The notes under the pieces are model-generated. The model was not told where the DNA came from and did not search any database. It saw only the letters and a program-made list of their open reading frames with translations. Position numbers and translations under genes: made by a program. A stretch of DNA of 64,000 nt, taken from assembly GCF_963668475.1 (NCBI RefSeq), contig NZ_OY764544.1, positions 434,001-498,000 of the forward strand, in the 5' to 3' direction. Position 1 is the stretch's first letter; each line of letters starts with the position of its first letter. The DNA comes from an uncultured Methanospirillum sp. (GTDB lineage Archaea; Halobacteriota; Methanomicrobia; Methanomicrobiales; Methanospirillaceae). This document shows, one piece after another, positions 1 to 8,942 of this stretch.

Positions 1-1211
1 TCATCAATGCAACAGCCGAAGGTGGCGGAAGGATCACTCCCAGCGGATTAGTGGAAGTCAGTTCAGGATCCAGCCAGACCTTTACAATCAGATCCAACCT
101 TGGAATGCTCATCGATGATGTATTGGTTGATGATGTCAGTATGGGAGCAGTATCGAGTTATACATTCCCAAATGTGAAGGCAAATCATACGATATCAGTA
201 AAATTCAGGGTGAATTTCCCATCATACATCATTACTGCCACAGCCGGAACTGGAGGCAGCATCAGTCCTTCAGGAAATATCAGAGTATACCTAGGATATA
301 ACCAGTCATTTGAGATAACAGCCCTTGATTCATACACCATCACAGATGTTGCAATAAATGGAACAAGCCTCGGACCACAGGATTCACCATTTGAGTATAC
401 CTTCACCTCTGTGACTTCCAACAAGTCTATTGCGGCTTCATTTCAAAGGCGGGATTTTACAATTAACTCATCATCCAATCAATGGAGCAAGATTGTCCCA
501 CGGGGAAATCTCACATATCCATCTCAATCAAATCAGACGTTCATAACACAACCAAGGCCCGGGTCACTCCTGAATGATGTTCTCGTAAATGACACATCTG
601 TTGGCGGAGTTTCATCATGGACTTTTACGAATTTATCAGACGATCAGTCCATTCAGGCGTTAGGGGAACCAATTCCTGGCCAGATTCAGGTATTCTTCAA
701 TGCTTCTCCACGATATGGACCAGTACCACTGACCGTCCAGTTCAATGATAGTTCAATCCAGTTGCCAACATCATGGTACTGGCAGTTTGGGGATGGAAAT
801 GATAGTACATTAAAAGACCCCAATCATACCTACACCGCTCCCGGAACATATACAGTTTCATTACGAGCAATAAATGATAAATCAGGTGGCTATGGGTGTT
901 GGAACAAGTTCATCACTGCTACAGACGGAGTCATTCCGGAGCCAACTCCAACTCCAATCCCTGGTGAAATATCAGCCCAGTTTGATGCATCTCCAACATC
1001 AGGAAGTTCACCGGTGTCTGTTCAGTTTACAGATAAAAGTTCAGGGAACCCGATCTCGTGGATCTGGGACTTTGGAGATGGATCATCATCAATTTCACAA
1101 AATACAACTCATTCATACACAACATCTGGGAGTTATACTGTGACATTGATTGCCCTGAATAGTAAGTATAGTGGTTCTGTTGTGAAACAGGATCTGATCA
1201 CTGTCAGATAA
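1..1211 (+). CDS. Secreted PKD-domain surface protein (5' end outside window)
   Basis: The frame is open from base 3 with no start codon before it, so the gene begins upstream; the first in-frame GTG at 51 is internal. At least two repeats built on the pattern G-G-x-I-x-P-S-G, like bacterial surface-repeat domains, come first. A linker containing TFITQPRPGS follows, then two PKD domains marked by WYWQFGDG and WIWDFGDG with closing YTVSLRA and YTVTLIA strands. Thr/Pro linkers (PEPTPTPIPG) separate the PKD domains. PKD domains are extracellular beta-sandwich folds common in Methanomicrobia envelope proteins. The last ~240 residues match the C-terminus of the protein at 12722-15172. No C-terminal membrane anchor is visible. 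Ligand and role are unknown. Confidence 0.85.
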   Translation, partial: INATAEGGGRITPSGLVEVSSGSSQTFTIRSNLGMLIDDVLVDDVSMGAVSSYTFPNVKANHTISVKFRVNFPSYIITATAGTGGSISPSGNIRVYLGYNQSFEITALDSYTITDVAINGTSLGPQDSPFEYTFTSVTSNKSIAASFQRRDFTINSSSNQWSKIVPRGNLTYPSQSNQTFITQPRPGSLLNDVLVNDTSVGGVSSWTFTNLSDDQSIQALGEPIPGQIQVFFNASPRYGPVPLTVQFNDSSIQLPTSWYWQFGDGNDSTLKDPNHTYTAPGTYTVSLRAINDKSGGYGCWNKFITATDGVIPEPTPTPIPGEISAQFDASPTSGSSPVSVQFTDKSSGNPISWIWDFGDGSSSISQNTTHSYTTSGSYTVTLIALNSKYSGSVVKQDLITVR

Positions 1212-1598
1212 TATAACCAATTTTTCTTCGTGAACTGCATTATGTGCCATCGATCTTTCAGAGACCGGATCATCGTATAAAAAAAAGAGGGCTGTTTCAT
1301 TTCCTCTCTATGAGACTGTCCTGTGAATAGATGAGATGGCAAATCATGCTCAAATCAGATAGAAATATGAATCGGATTTATACTACTTCACCGGATAGAC
1401 TCATCAAGGAAAGAGTATAAGAGAACGTTGAATTTATTTGAAATCGAGGTATTTCAGGTGTAATTATCTATGCTAAATAGTGTATTATCAAACATCAAAA
1501 GAGCCAGGATCACCATTTAGGTAGTGAATACTGATCGCAATCTCTTCCATGGAAATGAAAAATTCTGATATGAACAAGGACAAATCAATACCACGAGT
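1212..1598. other. Intergenic region, no gene seen
   Basis: No convincing coding frame. An A-run followed by a purine-rich stretch lies near 1279-1290. It would read as a T-rich terminator only for minus-strand transcription, and no minus-strand gene ends here. AT-rich stretches near 1375-1385 and 1430-1445 could hold the promoter for the gene at 1599, but no box stands out. Confidence 0.4.
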
Positions 1599-2231
1599 AT
1601 GACCACCAAGATATCAGAAGTTTATTTATCTCTCATTGAAGCGGCGATGAAAGCTGGAGCAACTGATGCTATTCCGATCCGCTCATCTGATATTGTTGTT
1701 GAAGACCGGGTACAACTGAAATGCAGAACCGGGTGTCCATCGTACGGGCATAGTTTTGCTTGTCCTCCGTTTGCCCCATCGATATCAGATTTTCGAAAGA
1801 TGCTCCTGGAGTATCAGGATGCAATGCTTATCAGGTTTCGTTCTGCTGTTGAAGCGGAGTCAGGGATTGTTCACGTACTTCTCCGAAACAGATCAGATCC
1901 GACAGTCCCCCAGGCTGTGAAAGCCAAAACAGCAGAGTTCAGTGATGCCTTAAACAAAGAATCAAGGACAATCCATAATACTATGCTTGAGATTGAACGA
2001 CAGGCATTTGAGGCAGGATATCCATTTGCTCTCGCTTTTACTGTTGACTGCTGTGATCTCTGCAGAACATGCAACGTGAAAGGAGGAGTATGTATGCACC
2101 CGTCACAGCTCAGGTATTCTATCGAAGCGGTAGGGATAAATATAATCAAGACCGCCGAATCCGCTGGTGTGACAATCAGATTTCCCTGCCCCATCCCCCC
2201 GGACAGGATTACACTCCTGCTTATCGATTAA
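1599..2231 (+). CDS. DUF2284 family metal-binding protein
   Basis: A cytoplasmic protein of 210 residues with the Cys pattern of DUF2284 (predicted metal or Fe-S binding). An N-terminal cluster reads KCRTGCPSYGHSFACPP and a later one reads CCDLCRTCNVKGGVCMHP. Such proteins usually bind a [4Fe-4S] cluster and are frequent in methanogens and anaerobic bacteria; their reaction is not established. The ATG at 1599 is kept because the next residues begin a normal helix and no better start lies nearby, although the ribosome binding site is weak. It stands alone on the plus strand ahead of a nitroreductase gene with its own promoter, so a shared redox role is only a guess. Confidence 0.8.
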   Translation: MTTKISEVYLSLIEAAMKAGATDAIPIRSSDIVVEDRVQLKCRTGCPSYGHSFACPPFAPSISDFRKMLLEYQDAMLIRFRSAVEAESGIVHVLLRNRSDPTVPQAVKAKTAEFSDALNKESRTIHNTMLEIERQAFEAGYPFALAFTVDCCDLCRTCNVKGGVCMHPSQLRYSIEAVGINIIKTAESAGVTIRFPCPIPPDRITLLLID

Positions 2232-2372
2232 GAGGTATTCATGTGCTAACCCGGTAGAACTCTCTTTTTCAATATATCAGCGAAATGCAGGATTCGTATA
2301 CGAATACAATCGTATCAGCAATCAGAAAACCGAAGATGGGCATGTATACCTGAACCCGGTGGAAAGGAAACA

Positions 2373-2387
2373 GATATTATTAAATTT
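2373..2387 (+). promoter_or_regulatory. TATA-like box for nitroreductase gene
   Basis: An AT-only stretch (tattattaaattt) lies about 25-35 bases before the ATG at 2410, as expected for an archaeal TATA box giving a very short leader. Confidence 0.4.
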
Positions 2388-2409
2388 GTAACAGGGTTTT
2401 ACCTATATC

Positions 2410-3000
2410 ATGATTACAATGGAACCACTTGATTGTATTATGACCAGACGGAGTATCAGGAAATTTAAACCAGATCAGATCCCTGATGACGTTATCTCCC
2501 GGATTATGCTTGCAGGAACATATGCTCCATCAGCTCTTGCCCTTCAACCCTGGGCGTTCATTGTTATTCAGAACAGTGAATTCATGCAGAAGGTTTCCGA
2601 TTACTGCAAACCCATCATGATCTCCCTGATGACGGACGCTCATGACGGGATGTCTGATGACGGGATGTCTGATGAGTTCCGGAGACTGCTGCAAAGTGAC
2701 GGATACTCGATCTATTATCATGCCCCGGTAATGATTATGGTAATCGGGAAGAGTACAAGCCGGTTCAGGGAGATCGACTGTTCACTCTGTACAGAAAACA
2801 TGATGCTCGCTGCACATGCTCTGGGAATCGGGAGCTGCTGGATCGGGTCAACAGAGGTTGCATATGATAATCCTGAAATCATGGCCGGATTTCAGATCCC
2901 TGAGGGATATTCTCCGATAGGGACAATCGTGTTCGGATATCCTGATGAGAAACCGGAGCCTCATGATAAAAAACCACCCCAAATTACCTGGATCCGGTGA
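2410..3000 (+). CDS. Nitroreductase family protein
   Basis: A 196-residue flavoprotein of the nitroreductase fold. The N-terminal RRSIRKFKPDQIPDD motif contributes to FMN phosphate binding. APSALALQPWAFIV and the later ENMMLAAHALGIGSCWIG segments are the usual FMN-site and dimer-helix signatures. These enzymes reduce nitro compounds, quinones or flavins with NAD(P)H; the substrate cannot be told from sequence. Residues ~78-88 contain a short internal duplication (DGMSDDGMSDEF) from a 15-base tandem repeat at 2644-2674, in a loop that is usually variable. The second methionine (MEPLDCIM) is an alternative start. A distant relative is encoded at 59634-60296. Confidence 0.85.
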   Translation: MITMEPLDCIMTRRSIRKFKPDQIPDDVISRIMLAGTYAPSALALQPWAFIVIQNSEFMQKVSDYCKPIMISLMTDAHDGMSDDGMSDEFRRLLQSDGYSIYYHAPVMIMVIGKSTSRFREIDCSLCTENMMLAAHALGIGSCWIGSTEVAYDNPEIMAGFQIPEGYSPIGTIVFGYPDEKPEPHDKKPPQITWIR

Positions 3001-3210
3001 TCCAGATCCTGTATTCCCTGATTTCCATGAGAGGTAGTGGCCGGTTGAATATGCCCCCCATCAATGTGCCTCGCCGATTGGATACGATTTATCCGATAGT
3101 TACAATCAATTGAATGGATGTATATGATAGACGATGTCACAGCGGGGCCAATCAATTTCAGGATCTCACAATCATAAGGCTTTTTAAGACTTGTTACCTA
3201 ACCATCATGC

Positions 3211-3783
3211 ATGAAGGTTTCTTTTGTCTGGATAATTCTGGGATTACTATTTGTTGTGATGGTTGCAGGTTGTACAAACCAGGCTCCAGCGAAGAGTGCC
3301 CAGCCGGAGGTTACTGTAAGTATCACCTCCACACCAACACAGGCCGAGACCGTGATACCTTCAACACCTGTGAAACAGGCAGTTTCAGATCCTGCACTTG
3401 AGGGAACCTGGTATCTGAAACTTATGTCAGATCAGAATGGAACGGCGATAGTTCAAACAATTAATCCTGAAACCATGATTACATTTGAGAATAATTCTCA
3501 GATCATCGGGTATACCGGATGTAATGATTATCAGGGTTCATATTCCCTTACCGGATCTAAAACGAAGTTTGGTCAGGGAATCGCCACCAAGACTGAAATG
3601 CCCTCACCAAAACCATGTGCAAACGGTGAAAACACTGAACAAATTTATATCCAGATCCTGAGCGGAGCAACCAGTTATCTGGTGAATGCAAATCAGGAAT
3701 TAACATTAACTGACAGTTCTGACAACACACTGATCTATCAACGGGTTCCATATAATCAGAATGCTGTTCCAGTAAATTCATAA
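3211..3783 (+). CDS. META-domain lipoprotein-like secreted protein
   Basis: A protein of 190 residues with a lipobox-like end to the signal peptide (VVMVAGC, Cys21) and a Thr/Pro-rich linker to residue ~55. A META domain (HslJ-like) follows: LEGTWYLKL opens it, and the signature GYTGCNDYQGSY and KTEMPSPKPC segments follow, ending with LTLTDSSDNTLIYQR. META domains are small beta-rich extracytoplasmic domains; in bacteria HslJ is linked to novobiocin and heat stress, with no known archaeal role. A TTTTTAAG box at 3180-3187, about 28 bases before the ATG, suggests a nearly leaderless transcript. It is convergent with the regulator gene ending at 3884. Confidence 0.8.
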   Translation: MKVSFVWIILGLLFVVMVAGCTNQAPAKSAQPEVTVSITSTPTQAETVIPSTPVKQAVSDPALEGTWYLKLMSDQNGTAIVQTINPETMITFENNSQIIGYTGCNDYQGSYSLTGSKTKFGQGIATKTEMPSPKPCANGENTEQIYIQILSGATSYLVNANQELTLTDSSDNTLIYQRVPYNQNAVPVNS

Positions 3784-3883
3784 CTCTTTTTTGAATCTGA
3801 TCTCCAACTCAATTATCGACTGATTATCCAGTATGGAGTATCTTCCCTTCAGGATTTCCTAAAGAGAATTGTTCACGTGGATG

Positions 3884-5518
3884 TTATGCATCAGATGATT
3901 GGTGACCTGACTGTGCAGCATGTGCAAATCTTGTCCGTTCAAGTGCTATCCCTAGTTGCATACCTAGCGATGAGATGTTCTCAAGACTCCCTTTATGATA
4001 GATCTTCTCTTCTCTGCTTCCCATATTCAGAAGTCCGAGAATGGTAGTGCCAACACGTATCGGTAGAATAAGAATTGTTTTGATTCCAATATGGTTAATA
4101 TCAGGACCTAGTGCTAAAAATTCCGGATCAATATCGCGTATGAGTAATACTGAGTTTGTTTCACATGCCTTTGTAAAAAGAGATGAAAAATGGCCGGACA
4201 TACAGAGATCCCTGAGTTTATCAGGCATGTTTCGCTGAACAACCGGCGATAAGTCCATACTATCATCCATCAGGTATACACACCCGACATCAAATCCGAG
4301 GATATCCATGGCACTATCAATCGTCCTTCCAAGCAGGGATTCCTCATCACTATCAGAGTTTAGAATTTCAGATATACGGTTCATCGCTTCCAGGGTATGG
4401 ATTAGTTCTGAACGCTCATGTTCCAGGTGCTGAATTTTAAGAAAATTAGCAATTTCATCTGCAATAATCTCGACATTATCAACCTGAACCCGGCTGACAT
4501 TATGTTCTATGAACAGAACAATCGCTCCGATGGACTGTTCTCCTTCAATAAGAGGAATAATGATACAATACATTATATCTGAAAGAGAGCCATCACACAT
4601 CCCAATGATCCTCTCTGAACCGGGTATACGTATTACCTGGGTCTGACAGAGCTCAGATGCCCGGTCAATATGAGGATAGATCATATCCAGGATTGATTGA
4701 GGGGTCTCTGATGAACTATATGCAAGAGTATGACCAGATACGAACACAAATCCCTTGCGATACGAAAGAAGCGAATCATGTATTCCGGACATCATGAATG
4801 GAAAGAGATCCTTCTCGACATCAATTCCTGCAGCAGATCTAATCAGGTATAACAGAGATTCCTGCTCATTTTTCGTCCGTTGAAATGAGATGTCCTCTCC
4901 GATGACAACCACATAGCCCGGTCCTTTCTTCTCTTTTGATGGAACCAGTGAGAGCCGGAACATCCGAATAAGCCCGCTTTTCTCCTTGAAATCAATATCC
5001 ATCTCAACAGTCTCACCATTACAGGCAGATCTGAAACCATGATCAAACAGGCTCATCTTTTCCTCAGGGATAATGTCCTGTACAGAGTATACATCAGGGA
5101 ATTGAGAGTGGAAGAGTTCATTCGCAGCAATAATTGTTAAATGTAAGGAGATTGTCAGAATCACCCGGTCACTGGTATCCAGCATTTGTGTGAGTTCCAT
5201 TCTCCTGACAGTAAGATCGTGAAGTTCGGATGCATACGCGACGAGTGATGAAAGGGTATCCTGGTTTTTCTTGCTCAGAAATGCTGGTTGTTCCTGTTCA
5301 AATGCACCTGTTGTATCACGAATAATCCATAATTTGTTCCTTCCTATGATCTTAAAATCCAGGATCGACTGTGCATATAATGTATTGAGATATTTGAGAA
5401 CAGTAGCCCTGCTTTTACCGGTTCCAAGGGATATCTTGTCAAGCATGCACTCCTCTGGAGAGTGTGACCTGATGTATGAGAGGATAAGATATTCAGTTTC
5501 AACGAGAGGTACGCCCAT
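3884..5518 (-). CDS. HTH-PAS-GAF transcriptional regulator
   Basis: A soluble 544-residue protein. Residues ~1-70 look like a winged helix-turn-helix (LDKISLGTGKSRATVLKYL carries the recognition-helix pattern). A PAS-like sensor follows (~100-220), closing with GYVVVIGEDISFQR. A long middle region and a C-terminal GAF domain (~385-535; GCVYLMDD, LPIRVGTTILGLLNMG) complete it. There are no membrane helices and no kinase or phospho-acceptor motif, so it is best read as a one-component regulator sensing a small cytoplasmic ligand. It is divergent from the DUF169 operon at 5663, and a palindrome lies directly before its own start codon with a second copy at the operon promoter. Autoregulation and control of the operon are inferred. 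Confidence 0.75.
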   Translation of the reverse strand: MGVPLVETEYLILSYIRSHSPEECMLDKISLGTGKSRATVLKYLNTLYAQSILDFKIIGRNKLWIIRDTTGAFEQEQPAFLSKKNQDTLSSLVAYASELHDLTVRRMELTQMLDTSDRVILTISLHLTIIAANELFHSQFPDVYSVQDIIPEEKMSLFDHGFRSACNGETVEMDIDFKEKSGLIRMFRLSLVPSKEKKGPGYVVVIGEDISFQRTKNEQESLLYLIRSAAGIDVEKDLFPFMMSGIHDSLLSYRKGFVFVSGHTLAYSSSETPQSILDMIYPHIDRASELCQTQVIRIPGSERIIGMCDGSLSDIMYCIIIPLIEGEQSIGAIVLFIEHNVSRVQVDNVEIIADEIANFLKIQHLEHERSELIHTLEAMNRISEILNSDSDEESLLGRTIDSAMDILGFDVGCVYLMDDSMDLSPVVQRNMPDKLRDLCMSGHFSSLFTKACETNSVLLIRDIDPEFLALGPDINHIGIKTILILPIRVGTTILGLLNMGSREEKIYHKGSLENISSLGMQLGIALERTRFAHAAQSGHQSSDA

Positions 5519-5520
5519 AG

Positions 5521-5535
5521 ATTATACTGTATAGT
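5521..5535. promoter_or_regulatory. Operator-like palindrome, regulator side
   Basis: ATTATACTGTATAGT: seven-base arms around one central base with one mismatch, beginning two bases from the regulator's start codon. The near-identical copy at 5602-5616 lies at the facing promoter. A partial third palindrome (TAGTTTACACTA, 5532-5543) overlaps its edge. Confidence 0.65.
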
Positions 5536-5601
5536 TTACACTATCCACACCTATAATTTCTTGCTGTGATGTCCTACACCAACATCTATAAATCAACATA
5601 T

Positions 5602-5616
5602 ACTATACAGTATAGT
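5602..5616. promoter_or_regulatory. Operator-like palindrome over DUF169 operon promoter
   Basis: ACTATACAGTATAGT has perfect seven-base arms around a single central A. It is TATA-like itself and lies about 47 bases before the ATG at 5663, so a bound protein would cover the promoter. It matches the copy at 5521-5535 in all but two positions when one is reverse-complemented. Confidence 0.65.
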
Positions 5617-5662
5617 TGCACCAAGTAGTCAATCGAGATGACTCACGGTGAGGAGATTCATT

Positions 5663-6343
5663 ATGATATATACACAGATTGCCGAGGAACTCAAGGAACT
5701 GCTTGGAATGAAGGGGAGCCCGGTCGCGGTTAAGCTGGCAAAAGGACCTGCAGATATTCCGGCAGGGTACGAAAAAATGCCAGAAAAGAGCAGACACTGC
5801 CAGTTTGTACAGGATGCACGACTCAAGGGAACAAAAGGGTATGCGACAGAGTCCGAGCATTTCTGCAAAGGCGGAGCAGCAGTCCTTGGTCTTGAGCCGA
5901 TGCCTGAAACCATTGCCACCGGGGAGTTTTACCTGAAACTTGGCAACTTCAAGACACCGGAAGGTGCCAGAGAGACGATGGCTTCAATTCCGAAAGTCTC
6001 TGATTCGTATTATGCTTCCGTGTATTCTCCTCTGGAATCAGCCGAATTCGAACCTGACTCAGTTGTGTTGATTGTCAATCCAAAACAGGCACTCCGTCTG
6101 TCACAGGCATATCTAAATGAGAAAGGTGGAAGAATAGCAGCAGACTACTCGGCAATTCAGTCAATTTGTGCTGATGCAGTCAGTGCAGTAAAAGAGCGGG
6201 GTGTTCTGAATATGACCCTTGGCTGCAATGGATCACGTAAAAACTCCGGGATAGCTGATGATGAAGTCATTATCGGCGTTCCGGCCAGGAACCTTCCAGC
6301 CATGGTCCAGGCACTGAAGGTCTTTAAAGAGAAGTGGGGGTAA
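5663..6343 (+). CDS. DUF169 family protein
   Basis: A 226-residue cytoplasmic protein of DUF169: LGMKGSPVAVKLAKG near the N-terminus, CQFVQDARLKGTKGYATES with the family's conserved Cys (C~48), then CKGGAAVLGLEPMP and a C-terminal LNMTLGCNGSRKNSGIADDE segment. The ATG at 5663 is preferred over the in-frame GTG at 5648 because the purine tract GGTGAGGAG lies about eight bases before it. DUF169 is widespread in methanogens and anaerobes and its function is not known. It is the first gene of a tight operon (five-base gap to the TusA-DsrE gene), which points to sulfur-transfer or redox chemistry. Regulated, by inference, from the palindromes upstream. Confidence 0.8.
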   Translation: MIYTQIAEELKELLGMKGSPVAVKLAKGPADIPAGYEKMPEKSRHCQFVQDARLKGTKGYATESEHFCKGGAAVLGLEPMPETIATGEFYLKLGNFKTPEGARETMASIPKVSDSYYASVYSPLESAEFEPDSVVLIVNPKQALRLSQAYLNEKGGRIAADYSAIQSICADAVSAVKERGVLNMTLGCNGSRKNSGIADDEVIIGVPARNLPAMVQALKVFKEKWG

Positions 6344-6348
6344 TTCAG

Positions 6349-7176
6349 ATGAGAGTAATCCCATTGCACGGGATAAAGCAGCCAAATCTCTCTTTCCTTA
6401 TCAGAAATATTCTGAAAAATGCTGATGAGAAAGAAGAATTTCGCTTCGTTATCAGTGCAGGGACTGATGGACTTGAACAGGTTGCACGGGCGTTTGGATA
6501 CTCTATGGAGACAGAAAAGGAAGGAAGCGATACAACGGCCCGGTTTATTCCTTCCGGCCAGACTACGCAGGAAGTTGATGTCTGTGGAGATGTCTGTCCG
6601 GGACCGGTTATCACCGTTGGATCACTGCTTAAGGATATGGCAACCGGTGAGCGGCTGAAGATCATTACTGCAAATGAGGATTCAGTTCATGATATATCAG
6701 TTGCTGTGACATCGGCAGGATCAACGTTCATCTCTTCAGGAGTGGCAGACGGTAAGCATTTCCTCGTGGTTGAGAAGGCTGAGAAACCTGTATCACCCGG
6801 ACCATATGTTCAGAGAGACAAGGTGCTGATAGTTCAGAGCAATGGTACCGGGAATGCCGAACGGGCGTATGCAACATTTCTCTTTGCAAAGGTAGCCCAG
6901 AGTATGGGAAAACCGGTCACCATATTTCTGCTCATGGACGGTGTAAGCCTTGCCAGGGCTGGAAATGCTGCAACAGTCAAGCACCCGGCATTTAACAGGT
7001 TGGATATTCTGATGAAGGAAGTACTTGATGCCGGGGCCATGGTCTTTGCCTGTGAGCTCAGTGTATCATTTAGGGGAATTACCGATTCAGATCTCGTTGA
7101 TGGCGTGAAGATTGCAGGTGCTGCAACATACCTTCAGTTACTGTCTGATCCGGGATTTAGTATCGTGAATTTCTGA
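6349..7176 (+). CDS. TusA-type sulfurtransferase fused to DsrE-like domain
   Basis: The protein has 275 residues. Residues ~1-65 resemble the second half of a TusA fold (TDGLEQVARAFGYSME). A complete TusA/SirA domain (~70-145) carries the signature VCGDVCPGPVITVGSLLKD, whose Cys in CPGP is the persulfide-carrying residue of the family. From ~155 on there is a DsrE/DsrF-like domain (KVLIVQSNG, VTIFLLMDGVSL, GAMVFACELSV with a candidate Cys). TusA and DsrE proteins relay sulfur between partners; here both are on one chain. The ATG at 6349, with GTGGGGG before it, is preferred to the GTG at 6334, which overlaps the DUF169 stop. Sulfur relay to an unknown acceptor is the likely role. Confidence 0.8.
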   Translation: MRVIPLHGIKQPNLSFLIRNILKNADEKEEFRFVISAGTDGLEQVARAFGYSMETEKEGSDTTARFIPSGQTTQEVDVCGDVCPGPVITVGSLLKDMATGERLKIITANEDSVHDISVAVTSAGSTFISSGVADGKHFLVVEKAEKPVSPGPYVQRDKVLIVQSNGTGNAERAYATFLFAKVAQSMGKPVTIFLLMDGVSLARAGNAATVKHPAFNRLDILMKEVLDAGAMVFACELSVSFRGITDSDLVDGVKIAGAATYLQLLSDPGFSIVNF

Positions 7177-7185
7177 GGGATTACC

Positions 7186-7515
7186 ATGGAACAGATATTC
7201 TTTATCATATCACTGTCTGTGATTGTCAGCAGCATTGTGACCGGATTTATCGTATTCAGAATGCAGGGGATGAGCCTTGCTCCCCATTTCGGAACGCTCA
7301 TTCTTGCACTCCTTGTTACCCTGGCAGCCATTCTTTCAGGTAACTCTGGTGTGTATTACCTGGCAGCAGTTCTCCAGTTCATTGCAGTGATCACAGCATA
7401 TACCCAGATGTGTCCGATCCTGAAGTATAATTTCCAGACTTCACCGGCATATGCACCACACATAGCATTGATCACATTGCTCCCGACACTGGTGATAGCA
7501 GGGTTACTCCTCTGA
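7186..7515 (+). CDS. Small integral membrane protein of the DUF169 operon
   Basis: A 109-residue protein with four hydrophobic segments (about residues 3-23, 33-52, 56-73 and 90-108) and short polar loops. It starts nine bases after the TusA-DsrE stop and so is the third gene of the operon. I recall small four-helix methanogen families of this kind (DUF5400 is one), but I cannot confirm membership. A role as a membrane partner or transporter for the sulfur-relay proteins is speculation from position. Confidence 0.7.
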   Translation: MEQIFFIISLSVIVSSIVTGFIVFRMQGMSLAPHFGTLILALLVTLAAILSGNSGVYYLAAVLQFIAVITAYTQMCPILKYNFQTSPAYAPHIALITLLPTLVIAGLLL

Positions 7516-7745
7516 TTGTATATCAGACAATCATTACAAGAAATACCCATATTTTTCACCCTTCATCATTTTCCAGAAATAAGCAGAACACCTATCCAAA
7601 AATCAGTTTCAGGCAAATGTTAAGGAACAGATCTTTTCTTGATTCAATCCTCCATTATCTTAGTTGACGTGATGTGATAGAATCAGGGTTTGGAAAATGA
7701 GTAAAAACAGAGATTACCTAGTAACCAGCATTCTTATGTATAACT

Positions 7746-8942
7746 ATGAAGCAAAGACTGCTAATTCTGGCAATCCTCATACCATTTCTCATCATACCAG
7801 GGATGATGGCACAATCAGCTCCTTCTGATCTTCTCATCCTGACAGAAGAGTTTCCACCCTATAATTACATGGATAATGGGACCCTGAAAGGTATTTCTGT
7901 AGACTTCCTTGAGTCAGCATTCAGCCATATGGGTATTGATATCCCTCGTGATTCAATTAAAATACTACCCTGGGCAGAGGGATATAACACAACTCTGACG
8001 CGAAACAATACACTTGTGTTTAGCACTGGCCGGATTCCTCAGCGGGAAGACCAGTTTGTATGGGCCGGACCGATCATCAGCGACACCAAGGTACTCTGGG
8101 GAATCTCGACGAACGATAGTCCACAGATCCCGGATATTCAGTCATACCGGATTGTGGCAATCCGGAATGATTCCGGGATAAGCATGGCAGAACATGCCGG
8201 GGCAACACCTGATCAGATCATCGAGGTATCCTCTCCAGAGGAGGCAATCATGATGGTTGAGAATGGAACTGCAGATGCATGGAGTTATGGCGAACTCTCC
8301 GGCCAGTCAATGATTACCAAATATGCAGATGATCCAAAATCATTCTCATCGATCATGAAAATCGGAGCAATTGACGAATATTTCGCTTTCAATAAAAATA
8401 CAGATCCCGGGTTTGTTGCCGAATTAAACAACACGATATCAAATCTGAAAATTAACAGATCAGAGACTGGATCTTCAGAATATGAGCAGATCATCTATAG
8501 ATACAAGCCAGTGGGATGTGTTGAGTCTGATATAAGCCCACAGATGGTGACTGATCTCGTGAATATAACATCAGATGCACTTTCTCAAAATACTCCACAA
8601 ACCCTTGAGCAGATAAATGCAATGGTTGCTCCGTACAAAGATCCAGTGACGCCGGGCCTGTATGTCTTTGTATACTCACTCAATGGAACAAACTTGGCTG
8701 ATGCCGGAAACCCGGACGTGATCGGGAGAAACATGTCAGGGAAAGGGGATGTGACCGGTAAGATGTACCGTAATGAGATACTCAAAGGGGCTGTTGATCA
8801 GGGAACCGGCTGGGAACAGTATCTCATCTCCCATCCGACACTCTCCGGAATATTTCAAAAAGAGAGTTACTACCGGCTTATTACCGGAAGTGACGGTGTT
8901 CAGTATGTCGTGATCAGTGGAAGATATTCACCCTGTGTCTGA
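7746..8942 (+). CDS. Extracytoplasmic solute-binding protein with C-terminal Cache-like domain
   Basis: 398 residues. A signal peptide (to ~23) is followed by a family 3 solute-binding domain (~25-245): LTEEFPPYNYMDNGTLKGIS is the classic opening, FVWAGPI and AIRNDSGISMAEHAG match the hinge region, and EEAIMMVENGTADAWSY follows. From ~265 the chain continues as a single-Cache-type sensor segment (PGLYVFVYSLNGTNLADAG, GKGDVTGKMYRNEILKGA, GWEQYLISHP). Family 3 domains bind amino acids or similar polar compounds; Cache domains sense small ligands. There is no transmembrane helix after the signal and no transporter gene alongside, so it may be a free or anchored receptor. The fusion of the two sensors is uncommon. 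Confidence 0.8.
   Translation: MKQRLLILAILIPFLIIPGMMAQSAPSDLLILTEEFPPYNYMDNGTLKGISVDFLESAFSHMGIDIPRDSIKILPWAEGYNTTLTRNNTLVFSTGRIPQREDQFVWAGPIISDTKVLWGISTNDSPQIPDIQSYRIVAIRNDSGISMAEHAGATPDQIIEVSSPEEAIMMVENGTADAWSYGELSGQSMITKYADDPKSFSSIMKIGAIDEYFAFNKNTDPGFVAELNNTISNLKINRSETGSSEYEQIIYRYKPVGCVESDISPQMVTDLVNITSDALSQNTPQTLEQINAMVAPYKDPVTPGLYVFVYSLNGTNLADAGNPDVIGRNMSGKGDVTGKMYRNEILKGAVDQGTGWEQYLISHPTLSGIFQKESYYRLITGSDGVQYVVISGRYSPCV

Noticed and set aside
2644..2674. 15-base tandem repeat inside the nitroreductase gene
   Set aside because: In frame, in a variable loop, only two copies; a minor length change with no sign of function.
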